A DNA stretch of 64,000 nucleotides, taken from positions 8,333,501 to 8,397,500 of the forward strand of contig NZ_JBEJGX010000003.1 of NCBI RefSeq assembly GCF_040253635.1, read 5' to 3'. Of the stretch, positions 17,991 to 26,238 are shown one piece after another. The stretch comes from Streptomyces sp. Edi2. Its GTDB lineage: Bacteria; Actinomycetota; Actinomycetes; Streptomycetales; Streptomycetaceae. A program made the position numbers and the translations under genes. Under the pieces are notes generated by a model, which was not told the DNA's origin, did not search any database, and saw nothing but the letters and a program-made list of their open reading frames with translations. Positions within the stretch are counted from its first letter, which is position 1. The number at the start of each line of letters is the position of its first letter.

Positions 17991-18203
17991 GAACCTGCAG
18001 CCCCTCGGGAACACGAAGAGCTTGCCGGTCTTCTTGTTGAGCACCAATCGGCACCGCACATCCGGCGCCGACTTCGACGTTGTTGCCTTCGTGGGTGTCG
18101 CTTCAGCGCCCACAGCGCTCATGGCGCCCATTGTGCCGGTGAGTGCCGCGGCCAGGAGCGAGGCGCCGATCACGTGCGGAAGCCGCTTCCGGAGATTCGT
18201 CAT
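17421..18203 (-). CDS. Secreted Thr/Gly/Ala-repeat protein
   Basis: The product is 260 aa. The ATG at 18201-18203 follows GGGGAAGC. A Sec signal peptide (about residues 1-35, VIGASLLAAALTGTMGAMSA) precedes a short region with two Cys (DVRCRLVLNKKTGKLFVFPR, then GCRFGGG). Eleven units of about 17 residues follow, with the core TTGATTTGATIGG and ends GAGG, RTGG, VVGG or TTTTGASS. The chain stops in the middle of the twelfth half-unit. Regular Thr spacing suggests a beta-solenoid or a heavily O-glycosylated stalk. I know no characterised homologue. The opposite frame (VAPVV repeats) is only its shadow. Confidence 0.8.
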   Translation of the reverse strand: MTNLRKRLPHVIGASLLAAALTGTMGAMSAVGAEATPTKATTSKSAPDVRCRLVLNKKTGKLFVFPRGCRFGGGGTTGATTTGATIGGRTGGVTTGATTTGATTTTTGASSTTGATTTGATTTTTGASSTTGATTTGATIGGGAGGTTGATTTGATIGGGAGGTTGATTTGATIGGGAGGTTGATTTGATIGGRTGGTTGATTTGATIGGGAGGTTGATTTGATIGGGAGGTTGATTTGATIGGVVGGTTGATSTGATIG

Positions 18204-18468
18204 GATGCTTCCCCTTGTCTTTAGGAGCTGGCATACCTGTTGCAGCGTGGAAGGTCGGCCATGACCGTGGCGTGGAACTGACGTGACTCCCGCGTGACGC
18301 CGCCGGCGCAAGGCGCCGGAATGCGGGCACCCGGCCGCTGAGATGCAGCATGCGACTGCTGTGGTAGCGCTGCGTGTCGGCGGGATCACCATGGATTTCC
18401 TCACCGGCCCTGGGTGAGGACGACGATCGGCAGTCTTGATCCAAGGCCGGCGGCCCCCGTGCCCTGCG

Positions 18469-19389
18469 TTATTCCGCCGTGCGGAGCAGGTCGGTGATTG
18501 CCTGGAGTACGGATTCCGGCTGCTCCTCGTGGAGCCAGCCGTGCCCGCTCTCGTCGAGGGTGCGGTGCTCACCGCGGGGGACGGACGCGGCAAGGTGCTG
18601 GTGCAGGGTGGTCTTGATGCTGTTCACCTCAGACAGCGTTTTTTCGGACCACAGTTGAGCCTGGGTGGCGTCGTATCCCAGGGCGGTCAGCACGATCAGC
18701 GGTACGTCGGGGAGGCCGGGAGCGTGCCGGATTTCGTGTGCGACGTCGTCGTAGACGTTCCGGCTCTCGTACAGCCCGGTCTTCCACGTGGCGAGGTGGT
18801 GTTCGATGAGCGGCCGGCGGACGGGGGCAGGCCACTTCGCGAAGAACGGTGTCGCCCGGTCGCGGGCCTGCTGAAGCTGCTCGTGCGACGCCTCCGGCAG
18901 GTCCTGCCGGCTCATCCGCTCCAGCTTCTCCCGTACCTCCTGGGGTGCGTGGTCGAGGAGGTCTTCGTGGAAGGGGTCCAACAGGAGCAGGCCAGTCACC
19001 TCGTCGGGGAAGCGCTGCGCGTAGTGACGGGCGTAGGCCCCTCCCAGGGAGTGGCCGACCAGCACGTAGGGGGTGGGTATGCCGGCGGCACGCAGCAGGC
19101 CGCGGAGTTCGTCGGTGACCTCGGCGGCGCTGCGGGGCAGGTCGACCTCTTCGCTCCAGCCGGTGCCGGCGCGGTCGTAGAGCACGCTGGTGGTCAGTCC
19201 GGCCGCCCGGTTGTGGGTGTTCAGATAGTCCAGGCCGACCAGTCCGGCCCCCGGAAGGAACACCACAGCCGGGCCCCCGCTACCGGATCGGTGCAGCATC
19301 AGCCGCCGGCCCCCGACGTCGTACAGCTCCCCCAGCGGCGGTTGGGGGAGGGCGGATTCGGACCGGGGCGAGGGCGATGAGCGCGGCAT
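18469..19389 (-). CDS. Alpha/beta hydrolase
   Basis: The product is 306 aa and cytoplasmic. The oxyanion region is VVFLPGAGLVGLDYLN, the Ser nucleophile sits in VLVGHSLGGAYARHYA, the Asp is in LLLLDPF or near LTALGYDAT, and the His is in DESGHGWLHEEQP. This is a complete catalytic set for an esterase or lipase-like enzyme. AAGGAGAAGGGG precedes the ATG. It is divergent from the HTH regulator at 19490, with a perfect palindrome between them, so it is almost certainly the regulator's target. Substrate unknown. Confidence 0.88.
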   Translation of the reverse strand: MPRSSPSPRSESALPQPPLGELYDVGGRRLMLHRSGSGGPAVVFLPGAGLVGLDYLNTHNRAAGLTTSVLYDRAGTGWSEEVDLPRSAAEVTDELRGLLRAAGIPTPYVLVGHSLGGAYARHYAQRFPDEVTGLLLLDPFHEDLLDHAPQEVREKLERMSRQDLPEASHEQLQQARDRATPFFAKWPAPVRRPLIEHHLATWKTGLYESRNVYDDVAHEIRHAPGLPDVPLIVLTALGYDATQAQLWSEKTLSEVNSIKTTLHQHLAASVPRGEHRTLDESGHGWLHEEQPESVLQAITDLLRTAE

Positions 19390-19452
19390 GGGATGTTCCC
19401 CTTCTCTTTCCTTCAGCGGTTCTTCGCTCAGCGGTTCTTCGCTGTGCTGGTG

Positions 19453-19468
19453 TTCTCAAGTTTGAGAA
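19453..19468. promoter_or_regulatory. Perfect palindromic operator between divergent genes
   Basis: TTCTCAA-GT-TTGAGAA is a perfect 7-2-7 inverted repeat in the 100-bp gap between the hydrolase start (19389) and the regulator start (19490). It is the obvious binding site for the HTH protein encoded next to it. A direct repeat CAGCGGTTCTTCGCT (19417 and 19432) lies on the hydrolase side. Confidence 0.7.
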
Positions 19469-19489
19469 AGGTATCGAAGGTGAGACCAT

Positions 19490-20134
19490 GTGTCCATGGA
19501 CACGGTTGATCTGCTCCTGCACCCGGTTCGGTTGCGCGTCGTACACGCCATGTACGACGGGCGGACGCGTACGACCACCGAGCTGTGTGCTCTGCTTCCC
19601 GACGTATCGAAGGCCACGGTCTACCGGCACGTCGGGCTCCTGGCCGACGGCGGTCTGCTGAGGGTGGAGGGCGAACAGCGCGTGCGTGGCTCCGTTGAAC
19701 GCCGGTACCGGCTCCATCGCGCCCGAGCGGTGATCGATGCCGACGCGGCCGCGTCCATGTCACTGGAGGACTACCGCCGGGGCTTCGCGGTGGCCATGGC
19801 CACGTTGCTGGCCGAATTCAACGCCTACCTGGAGCGGGACGGCGCCGACCCGCCGGCCGACTTGGTGGGATTCCGCCAGCATGCGCTCTGGCTCAGTCGG
19901 GATGAGCTGGCTGAGATGATCGGTGAGATGCGGGAGGTGATCGTGTCGCGGATGGGGCATGATCCCTCACCGGAGCGCACGCGGCATCTGCTCAGCCCGA
20001 TTCTGTTCCCCGCCGAGGGGCCGTCTCGGCGTTCACCTGGCAAGCAGGCAGAACCCGGCACCGAGCCCGCAGAACCCGGCACCGAGTCCGCGGGACCCGG
20101 CACCGAGTCCGCGGGACCCGGCACTGTGTCCTGA
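19490..20134 (+). CDS. Winged-helix regulator (ArsR/YlaC-like) with repetitive tail
   Basis: The product is 214 aa, with a GTG start behind GAAGGTGAG. An ArsR-like winged helix occupies residues 1-80 (LLLHPVRLRVVHAMYDGRTR, then VSKATVYRHVGLLADGGLLR), followed by a helical effector or dimerisation domain (MSLEDYRRGFAVAMATLLAE). The last 28 residues are four copies of a seven-residue unit, AEPGTEP/AGPGTES, encoded by a 21-bp DNA repeat. The tail looks like a recent expansion into the 3' end rather than a domain. It probably represses the divergent hydrolase. Confidence 0.85.
   Translation: MSMDTVDLLLHPVRLRVVHAMYDGRTRTTTELCALLPDVSKATVYRHVGLLADGGLLRVEGEQRVRGSVERRYRLHRARAVIDADAAASMSLEDYRRGFAVAMATLLAEFNAYLERDGADPPADLVGFRQHALWLSRDELAEMIGEMREVIVSRMGHDPSPERTRHLLSPILFPAEGPSRRSPGKQAEPGTEPAEPGTESAGPGTESAGPGTVS
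20048..20131 (+). repeat. Four in-frame 21-bp repeats at the 3' end of the regulator gene
   Basis: Units at 20048, 20069, 20090 and 20111 differ at only a few bases. The array ends exactly at the stop codon (20132-20134). Confidence 0.9.
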
Positions 20135-20227
20135 GGCTCGGCTCGCTGTTGTGCTCCGCTTTCTTCGAACGCTCTGCAGCGTCCAGAACGCTCCATTGCC
20201 CGCCCCGACGGAAGCCTGAGTAGGGTC

Positions 20228-20512
20228 ATGGGCATGATCAAAGCAAAGGGGCGGTGGCCCAAGGTGGGTCTGGACAGTGGCGTCGAGGACGCGACGCTCC
20301 TCATCCTGGAGTGGCTAGGCGAGCAGGGGGTGGGGGCCATGATCAGGGTCGATGCGGAGCGTATGCAGGAAGGGCGGCCTGCATGGACGTTCGCTGCCGG
20401 CGGTGGACCGTTGCCTGGTGGCGGGATGCGGGCTGATGGGGCGTCGGTCGCAGAGTGCATGGGCAGGGCGCTGATACGGCTGCGAGAGGCCGGTCTGACC
20501 GTGCCGTTCTGA
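20228..20512 (+). CDS. Small hypothetical protein (94 aa)
   Basis: The product is 94 aa, with ATG at 20228 or 20234. The sequence is soluble and has a mixed helix/strand look (VEDATLLILEWLGEQGVGAM, then VAECMGRALIRLREAGL). The codon pattern is that of a genuine Streptomyces gene. No recognisable domain. It stands alone between the HTH gene and the convergent transporter operon. Function unknown. Confidence 0.6.
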   Translation: MGMIKAKGRWPKVGLDSGVEDATLLILEWLGEQGVGAMIRVDAERMQEGRPAWTFAAGGGPLPGGGMRADGASVAECMGRALIRLREAGLTVPF

Positions 20513-20607
20513 CCGGACGCCCGGACCCGCCGTCGAGCGAGCGACCTCGGTCGCGCCCGGATCGTGCTCGTGCTCGACGCCGGGATGCCGTGCCTGCGCG
20601 TCGATCG

Positions 20608-21492
20608 TTATGGGGTGAACCCTGCTGCCGCGGCGGCCGCTGTCGCCGTTGCCGTCGCGGGGTCCCAGCCCGGGTGCGGCACGGCCGCCAGGAGGGCCCG
20701 GGTGTACGGGGCCGCCGGCGCGGCGAGTACCTGCTCGGTGGGTCCCTGTTCCACGGTCCGGCCGTGCCGCATCACCAGCGTCTCGTCGGTGACGTGCCGG
20801 ACCACGGCCAGATCGTGGCTGACGAACACCAGCGCCACCCCCGTCTCCCGGCGGATCCCGGCCAGCAGGTGCAGGATCTGTGCCTGGATGGAGACGTCCA
20901 GCGCGGCGACGGCCTCGTCCAGGACGAGCACCTTGGGGCCGACGGCGAGCGCGCGGGCGATGGCGAGGCGCTGCCGTTGTCCGCCGGACAGTCCGTGCGG
21001 CCGGGCTCCGGCCTCCCGTGTCCCCAGCCCCACCAGGTCGAGCAGTTCCGTCGCCCGCTGGTCGGCGTCCCGCGGCGCCGCGCCGTGCAGCCGTAGCGCG
21101 GTGTGCAGGCACTGGCGTGCGGTGAGCCGGGCGTCGAGCGAGACATAGGGGTCCTGGAAGACCATCTGGATGTCCCGGGCCCTGGCCAGCCGCGCTGCCC
21201 GGCCCCGTGGCGTACGGGGTGTACGGGTGTGACCGTCGACGGTCACGGTGCCGGCGTCGGGCCGTACCAGTCCGACGAGCATCCGGGCCACGGTGGTCTT
21301 GCCGGACCCGGACTCTCCCACGATCCCGGTCGAGCCGCCGCGCGACAGCGTGAAGGAGATCCCGTCGGCGGCGCGGTGCCGGCCGCCGCCCGGCAGGGGG
21401 TACGTCTTGCCCAGTCCCTCGGCCACCAGAACGGGCGGGCTGTTGTGGGCGGGCGGGTGCGCCGGGCCGTGGAGCGGATGTGCGCCGGTCAT
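20608..21492 (-). CDS. Peptide ABC transporter ATPase (DppF/OppF type)
   Basis: The product is 294 aa. Walker A is GESGSGKTT, the signature motif is HGLSGGQRQRLAIARAL, Walker B is KVLVLDEAVAALD, and the switch His is in FVSHDLAVVRHV. The ATG at 21490-21492 overlaps the stop of the upstream ATPase gene (ATGA), so this is the distal gene of the 27392-20608 operon. It powers peptide or peptide-like substrate import with the partner ATPase. The protein ends in an Ala/Thr-rich run. Confidence 0.92.
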   Translation of the reverse strand: MTGAHPLHGPAHPPAHNSPPVLVAEGLGKTYPLPGGGRHRAADGISFTLSRGGSTGIVGESGSGKTTVARMLVGLVRPDAGTVTVDGHTRTPRTPRGRAARLARARDIQMVFQDPYVSLDARLTARQCLHTALRLHGAAPRDADQRATELLDLVGLGTREAGARPHGLSGGQRQRLAIARALAVGPKVLVLDEAVAALDVSIQAQILHLLAGIRRETGVALVFVSHDLAVVRHVTDETLVMRHGRTVEQGPTEQVLAAPAAPYTRALLAAVPHPGWDPATATATAAAAAAGFTP

Positions 21493-22724
21493 GGCTGCCT
21501 CTTTTCGTGTGAGGGCGAGGGTGAGGGTGGGGTCGGGGCCGGGGCCCGGGAGGCGGATGATTCCGGGGCCGGGGCCGGGGCCGGGGCTGGAGCTGGGTTT
21601 GAGGCTGGGGAGGCGGGCAGCCCTGAGGCTGGGGTTGAGGGCGGCGAGGCGGACGGTCCCAGGGCCGGGTTCGAGGCCAGGGAGGCAGACGGCCCCAGGG
21701 CGTCCGGCAGTTTGCGGCAGGAGGCGGAGCCACCGCCGGGGAGCGCGGCCGGGGTCGGTGTCCAGGCCGCGCAGCCGTCGTCGGCGTGTGCGCAGCGCGC
21801 GTGGAACGGACAGCCGGGGAAGGCGTCGGCGAGGGACGGCGGGCGGCCCGGGATGGGGTGCAGCACGCGCGGCGCCTCGGACAGGTCGGGTGAACAGGCC
21901 AGCAGCCCACGGGTGTAGGGGTGCCGGGGCGTGCGGAACAGGGCGCCGGCCGGCTGTTCCTCGACGACCCGGCCCGCGTACATGACGTACACCCGCTCGC
22001 AGTAGGCGGCGGCCAGCTGCAGATCGTGGGTGATGAAGAGCAGGCCCATGCCGTGCTCGTCGCGCAGGGTGCGCAGCAGGGCGAGGATTTCCGCCTGGGT
22101 GGTGACGTCCAGCGCGCTGGTGGCCTCGTCGGCGAGCAGCAGCCGGGGAGCGGCGGCGAGCGCGCCGGCGATGACGACGCGTTGCAGCATGCCGCCGGAG
22201 AGTTCGTGCGGGCGCTGCCGGATGCGGTGCTCCGGGTCGGACAGGCCCACGCTGGCCAGCAGTTGGAGGGCCCGGGCGCGCATGGCCGGGCGGTCGAGGC
22301 CGCTGCGGGCGAGCCGTTCGGTGAGGAAGTCGCCGATCCTGCGGACCGGGTTGAGAGCCGAGCGCGGGTCCTGGTGGACCATGGCGACGGAGCCGGAGCG
22401 GTGGGCGCGCAGTGCCGCCCCGCTCAGGGGCAGTACCTCGGTGCCGGACACCCGGACGGTGCCCTCGGTGCGGGCGTCCTGGGGCAGCAGTCGCAGCGCG
22501 GCCTTGGCGGTGGTGGACTTGCCCGATCCGGACTCGCCCACCAGGCCGACGATCTCGCCGGGGCCGACGCGCAGGGAGACTTCGGCGAGGACGGGGCGGG
22601 CGGTGCCGGGGAGCCGGAGGGTCAGCCGGTCGATGTCCAGCAGCGGAGCGGCGTCCGGCGGGGGAGCGGCGTCGGGCGGGGGAGTGGACGGGGCGGGGGC
22701 AGGGGGTGTGGTCGGGTTCGGCAT
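21489..22724 (-). CDS. Peptide ABC transporter ATPase (DppD/OppD type) with low-complexity tail
   Basis: The product is 411 aa. Walker A is GESGSGKST, the signature is HELSGGMLQRVVIAGAL, and Walker B is RLLLADEATSALD. The OppD-specific C-terminal oligopeptide domain has its Cys motif (FPGCPFHARCAHADDGC). After about residue 335 the protein runs into a Pro/Ala/Ser repeat tail (PASNPAPAPAPAPAPESS) encoded by GGGGCC-type repeats, outside the normal family length of about 330. The tail is probably slippage-derived and dispensable. Confidence 0.92.
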   Translation of the reverse strand: MPNPTTPPAPAPSTPPPDAAPPPDAAPLLDIDRLTLRLPGTARPVLAEVSLRVGPGEIVGLVGESGSGKSTTAKAALRLLPQDARTEGTVRVSGTEVLPLSGAALRAHRSGSVAMVHQDPRSALNPVRRIGDFLTERLARSGLDRPAMRARALQLLASVGLSDPEHRIRQRPHELSGGMLQRVVIAGALAAAPRLLLADEATSALDVTTQAEILALLRTLRDEHGMGLLFITHDLQLAAAYCERVYVMYAGRVVEEQPAGALFRTPRHPYTRGLLACSPDLSEAPRVLHPIPGRPPSLADAFPGCPFHARCAHADDGCAAWTPTPAALPGGGSASCRKLPDALGPSASLASNPALGPSASPPSTPASGLPASPASNPAPAPAPAPAPESSASRAPAPTPPSPSPSHEKRQP

Positions 22725-22729
22725 GGCGG

Positions 22730-23599
22730 CTATCCCTTGGCGGAGAGGCGGTCGGCGGCCCGGACACCGGCGACGTTGAAGGCCACCACGACGGCGGCCA
22801 CGGCACAGCCCGGCACCAAGGCCGGCAGCAGCGCCCCCTGGGCGATCGCGGCCTGGCCTTCCTGCACCATCAACCCCCAGTCGGAGCTGGGCGGCTGGGT
22901 GCCGAAGCCCAGGTAGCTGAGGGTGGCCAGGCTCATCAGCGCCTCGCCGAAGAGGACGACGAGGTAACCGGCGAGGGACCGGCCGAGGTTGGGGACCAGG
23001 TGGCGGGCGCAGAGCCGGGCGCCGCCCATGCCCTGGACGAGGTACGCATCGACATAGGGCTTGGCGCGTTCGGCGAGGGCGATGCTGCGGGTGTATTTGG
23101 CGATGGTGGGGGCGAAGGCCAGGCCCAGGGCGATCACCGAGGTGGTGATGCCGGAGCCGAAGACCGCGATGATCAGCACCACGAACAGCAGGCCGGGGAA
23201 GGCATACATGACGTCGGTGACCCGGCTGACCAGGGTGTCGACCCAGCCTCCGTGCCAGGCGGCGACGGTGCCCAGGGTGACGCCGAGCACGGCGGCCAGC
23301 GCGAGCAGCAGCAGCGGCGCGATCAGGCTGGTCCTGGCCCCGTACAGGACCCGGCTGAGCAGGTCCTGGCCGGAGGCGTCGGTGCCCAGCAGATGCGCCC
23401 GGCCGGTGCCTTCGAGCGAGGACGACAGGTCGATGGCGTCCGGCGCGTACGGGGCGAGCAGCGGCGCGCAGAGCGCGGCGAGCACCACCAGGGCGAGGAA
23501 ACCGGCGGCCACGGCCGGGGCGATCGGGCGCCTGGTACGCGGGCGGGGGCCGGCGGTCACCGTCGGGACGGGGCCCGCAGCCGTGTCGAGGGAGGTCAT
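22730..23599 (-). CDS. Peptide ABC transporter permease (DppC type)
   Basis: The product is 289 aa with about six membrane segments. An N-terminal cytoplasmic lead precedes APYAPDAIDLSSSLEG and HLLGTDASGQDLLSRVLYGA, the DppC/OppC hallmark. The EAA loop is in ALMSLATLSYLGFGTQPPSS. It starts 5 nt upstream of the next ATPase gene and overlaps the DppB-like gene by ATGA. It forms the inner-membrane channel with the next protein. Confidence 0.92.
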   Translation of the reverse strand: MTSLDTAAGPVPTVTAGPRPRTRRPIAPAVAAGFLALVVLAALCAPLLAPYAPDAIDLSSSLEGTGRAHLLGTDASGQDLLSRVLYGARTSLIAPLLLLALAAVLGVTLGTVAAWHGGWVDTLVSRVTDVMYAFPGLLFVVLIIAVFGSGITTSVIALGLAFAPTIAKYTRSIALAERAKPYVDAYLVQGMGGARLCARHLVPNLGRSLAGYLVVLFGEALMSLATLSYLGFGTQPPSSDWGLMVQEGQAAIAQGALLPALVPGCAVAAVVVAFNVAGVRAADRLSAKG

Positions 23600-24546
23600 A
23601 CGGTGCTCCTTGCGGCCTTGACCCGCGGGTCGAGCAGGGGGTGCACGAGGTCGACGAGGGTGGTGGCGAGGATGTAGCCGGTGACCATCAGCAGCAGGAC
23701 GGCCTGGGCGACGGGGAAGTCATGGGTGTTGATGGCCCCGACGAGCAGCGAGCCGATGCCGCTGATCCCGAAGGCGGTCTCGATGACGACGGTGCCGGCC
23801 AGCATGCCGGCGGTGACCAGACCGCACATGGTGACGATCGGCCCGAGGGCGTTGCGCAGCACATGCCGCACCACGATCTCGCGCTCGGGGACGCCGCAGG
23901 CACGGGCGACTTCCACATGGTCGGCGGCCGCGGCATCCAGCATGGCCTGCCGGGTGACCCGGCTGATGATCGCCAGCGCGCCCAGGGCCATGGACAGGGC
24001 GGGCAGGGTGAGGTGGTGGACGGTCCCGGCGAAGCCCGTTCCGCCGCCGGTCACCGGGAACCAGCCGAGCCGCACCCCGAAGAGCGCGATCAGCGCGAGG
24101 GCGGCGACGAAGGAGGGGACGGAGCCGGCGAGGGTGGTGGCGCCGACGACCGCGGAGTCCACCCAGCCGCGGCGGACCGCCGCCAGCACCCCGGCGCCGA
24201 CGCCCAGCACGACGAACAGCACCGTCGCGTAGCCGACGAGTTCGAGGGTGGTGGGCAGCCGGGCGGCCAGCAGATCGGCCACCCGGTCTCCGTAGCGGAA
24301 GGATTTGCCCAGGTCGGTGTGCACGCAGTCCCACAGCCACCGGCCGTACTGGACGACCAGCGGTTCGTCTAGGTGGTACTGCGCGCGGACGGTGGCGATC
24401 TTCTCGGGGGTGAGCTTGTCGCGGCCGCCGGCGAGGAAGACCGCCGGGTCGCCGGGGGCGGCGTAGACGGACGCGAAGATGACGAAGGAGGCGGCGAACA
24501 GCGTCGCGAGGAGGCCGGCGATGCGCCGCACGAGTCTGCGGACCAC
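23596..24546 (-). CDS. Peptide ABC transporter permease (DppB type)
   Basis: The product is 316 aa, with a GTG start. The N-terminal LVRRIAGLLATLFAASFVIF helix and YAAPGDPAVFLAGGRDKLTP, then LGKSFRYGDRVADLL, are typical of DppB/OppB. The EAA motif region is EVARACGVPEREIVVRHVLR. It lies 6 nt after the binding-protein gene and pairs with the DppC-like permease. Confidence 0.92.
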   Translation of the reverse strand: MVRRLVRRIAGLLATLFAASFVIFASVYAAPGDPAVFLAGGRDKLTPEKIATVRAQYHLDEPLVVQYGRWLWDCVHTDLGKSFRYGDRVADLLAARLPTTLELVGYATVLFVVLGVGAGVLAAVRRGWVDSAVVGATTLAGSVPSFVAALALIALFGVRLGWFPVTGGGTGFAGTVHHLTLPALSMALGALAIISRVTRQAMLDAAAADHVEVARACGVPEREIVVRHVLRNALGPIVTMCGLVTAGMLAGTVVIETAFGISGIGSLLVGAINTHDFPVAQAVLLLMVTGYILATTLVDLVHPLLDPRVKAARSTV

Positions 24547-24552
24547 GGCGGT

Positions 24553-26238
24553 TCAGTCCTTTTCTCGGGGCTGGTGGGCGGGGGCGGCCCCGGGCGCGGT
24601 ACCCAGTGCGGCGGCCCAGGGGTAATAGAGGTGGGCCTGTGAGGCGGGCGGCCCGGTCAGACCGTCCTTGAGGACGAGGACGGAGGGCACCTGTGCCACG
24701 GGGATCCAGACCGCCGCGTCGGCGAACTCCTTCTGCACCCGTATGGCGAGCCGGGCGCGCGCGCCGTCATCCAGGGTGCGCAGCGCCTGGTGCACCGTGC
24801 TGTCGTAGGCACGGCTCTTGAACCCGACCCAGTTGTTGGGGCTGTCCGACAGTCCATTGTCGTAGAAGCCCATCGGGTCGCTCTTGGAGATGTACCAGTC
24901 GCCGACCAGTACATCGATCTCCGAGCGGGCCTGCGGGGAGCTGTAGAACTCCTCGAACTGGGCGGTCGGCACGGTCTTGATCTGTCCGACGAGCCCGATG
25001 CGCTGCAGCGCGGCCCGTACCGCGTTGGCGATGACGGTGCGGCCCTGGCTCGCGTCCGTGCCGATGACGATCGGTTCGGCCGGGGCCCCTGCCGCCTTCA
25101 CCAGCCGCCTGGCCCGGGCGAGAGCGGCGGCGTCCGGCCGCGCGGGGGCGGACGCGTTCAGCGTGTGCTGCGCCGCGGAGAATGCGGGTTTCGCATAGCC
25201 CCAAGCGCCGGAGCCGACGGGGGCGGCCCAGGGCTGGACGAGCCCGCCGTAGCCGGAGGCGGCGATGCCGGCGCGGTCCAGGGCGAGGGAGAGCGCGCGG
25301 CGGATCGCGGGGTTCTTGAGGCCACCGCGCTCGGTGGGGATGAGGGCGAGGGAGGCGGTGCTGGGGCCGTAGTGCTCGGTGAGCCCCTTACGGCCGGCCA
25401 GGGCGGCGGCGGTGTTGGGGGATTCGGCGTAGCCGCCGTCGGCGGCGCCGGTGGTCAGGGCATTGACGAAGGCGCTGTCGGAGGCCCAGCGGAAGACGAC
25501 CTGCCGGGTCAGCGGCTTGCGGCCCCAATAGCCGTCGTAGCGGCGGATGGTGAGCGAGTCACCCGACTTCCAGCTCGTGAGCTCGTACGGGCCCGAGCAG
25601 GCGTCACCGCGCCCCGGGGTACCGAACTCCGCTCCCGCCGCCTGGACCTGGCTGCGGTGGTACACCAGCCCGGCATCGCCCGCGAGTGCCTTGGTGAAGA
25701 GGGCGTCGGGTTGTTTGAAGGTAATGGTGATCTCGTGCGGGCCCGTTGCGGCCATCTTCTTGACGTTGCCGAACTCGTCGGCCTGCTCCATGTCCGGGTC
25801 GGCGTGGCGTTTCAGGCTCCACAGCACGTCGTCGGCGGTCATCTTCGCGCCGTCGTGGAAGGTGACGTCGTCGCGCAGGCTCAGCACCAGAGTGGTGGGG
25901 TCGGGGCGGGTGACCTTGCGGGCGAGGAAGGGGCGAACGGACATATCGGGTTGCAGCTGGTACAGCCGCTCGCAGACGTTGGTCAGGACGGCCCGGCCGG
26001 CGCTGGTGCCCTGGGTGTCCAGGTCGAGGGAGTCCGGTTCGTCCTCCAGCAGCCAGTTGACGGTGCCGAGCCGTCCGGTGGCCTTGGCGGTGGTGGGGGT
26101 GAGCCGGAGATCGGCGGCGTTCAGCGTCTTGCCGCCGCCGAGGGTGTGGGTGGCGCCGCTGCATCCAGCCGCGCTCAGGGCGAGGGCGGCGACGGCCGCG
26201 GCCAGCAGCGGGGCGGTCGGCCGGGAGCTGCGCTTCAT
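24553..26238 (-). CDS. Peptide-binding lipoprotein of the ABC transporter (SBP_bac_5)
   Basis: The product is 561 aa. A lipoprotein signal ends at the lipobox LSAAGC, so the protein is a membrane-tethered extracytoplasmic receptor. The SBP family 5 signature is seen in DDVTFHDGAKMTADDVLWSL, with SGPYELTSWKSGDSLTIRR and YWGRKPLTRQVVFRW. The start overlaps the stop of the C45 hydrolase gene (ATGA), so receptor and hydrolase are produced together. The ligand is probably a peptide or N-acylated amino compound related to the hydrolase's substrate. Confidence 0.9.
   Translation of the reverse strand: MKRSSRPTAPLLAAAVAALALSAAGCSGATHTLGGGKTLNAADLRLTPTTAKATGRLGTVNWLLEDEPDSLDLDTQGTSAGRAVLTNVCERLYQLQPDMSVRPFLARKVTRPDPTTLVLSLRDDVTFHDGAKMTADDVLWSLKRHADPDMEQADEFGNVKKMAATGPHEITITFKQPDALFTKALAGDAGLVYHRSQVQAAGAEFGTPGRGDACSGPYELTSWKSGDSLTIRRYDGYWGRKPLTRQVVFRWASDSAFVNALTTGAADGGYAESPNTAAALAGRKGLTEHYGPSTASLALIPTERGGLKNPAIRRALSLALDRAGIAASGYGGLVQPWAAPVGSGAWGYAKPAFSAAQHTLNASAPARPDAAALARARRLVKAAGAPAEPIVIGTDASQGRTVIANAVRAALQRIGLVGQIKTVPTAQFEEFYSSPQARSEIDVLVGDWYISKSDPMGFYDNGLSDSPNNWVGFKSRAYDSTVHQALRTLDDGARARLAIRVQKEFADAAVWIPVAQVPSVLVLKDGLTGPPASQAHLYYPWAAALGTAPGAAPAHQPREKD

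Noticed and set aside
17365..18264. Long plus-strand ORF of MVAPVVVAPVV repeats
   Set aside because: It is the exact antisense of the Thr/Gly repeat gene. The minus strand has the signal peptide, the ribosome site and normal third-position bias.
20608..22806. Single 732-aa fusion ORF spanning both transporter ATPases
   Set aside because: The upstream half is an out-of-frame shadow of the OppD-like gene. The real start is ATG 21492, overlapping the stop of that gene.
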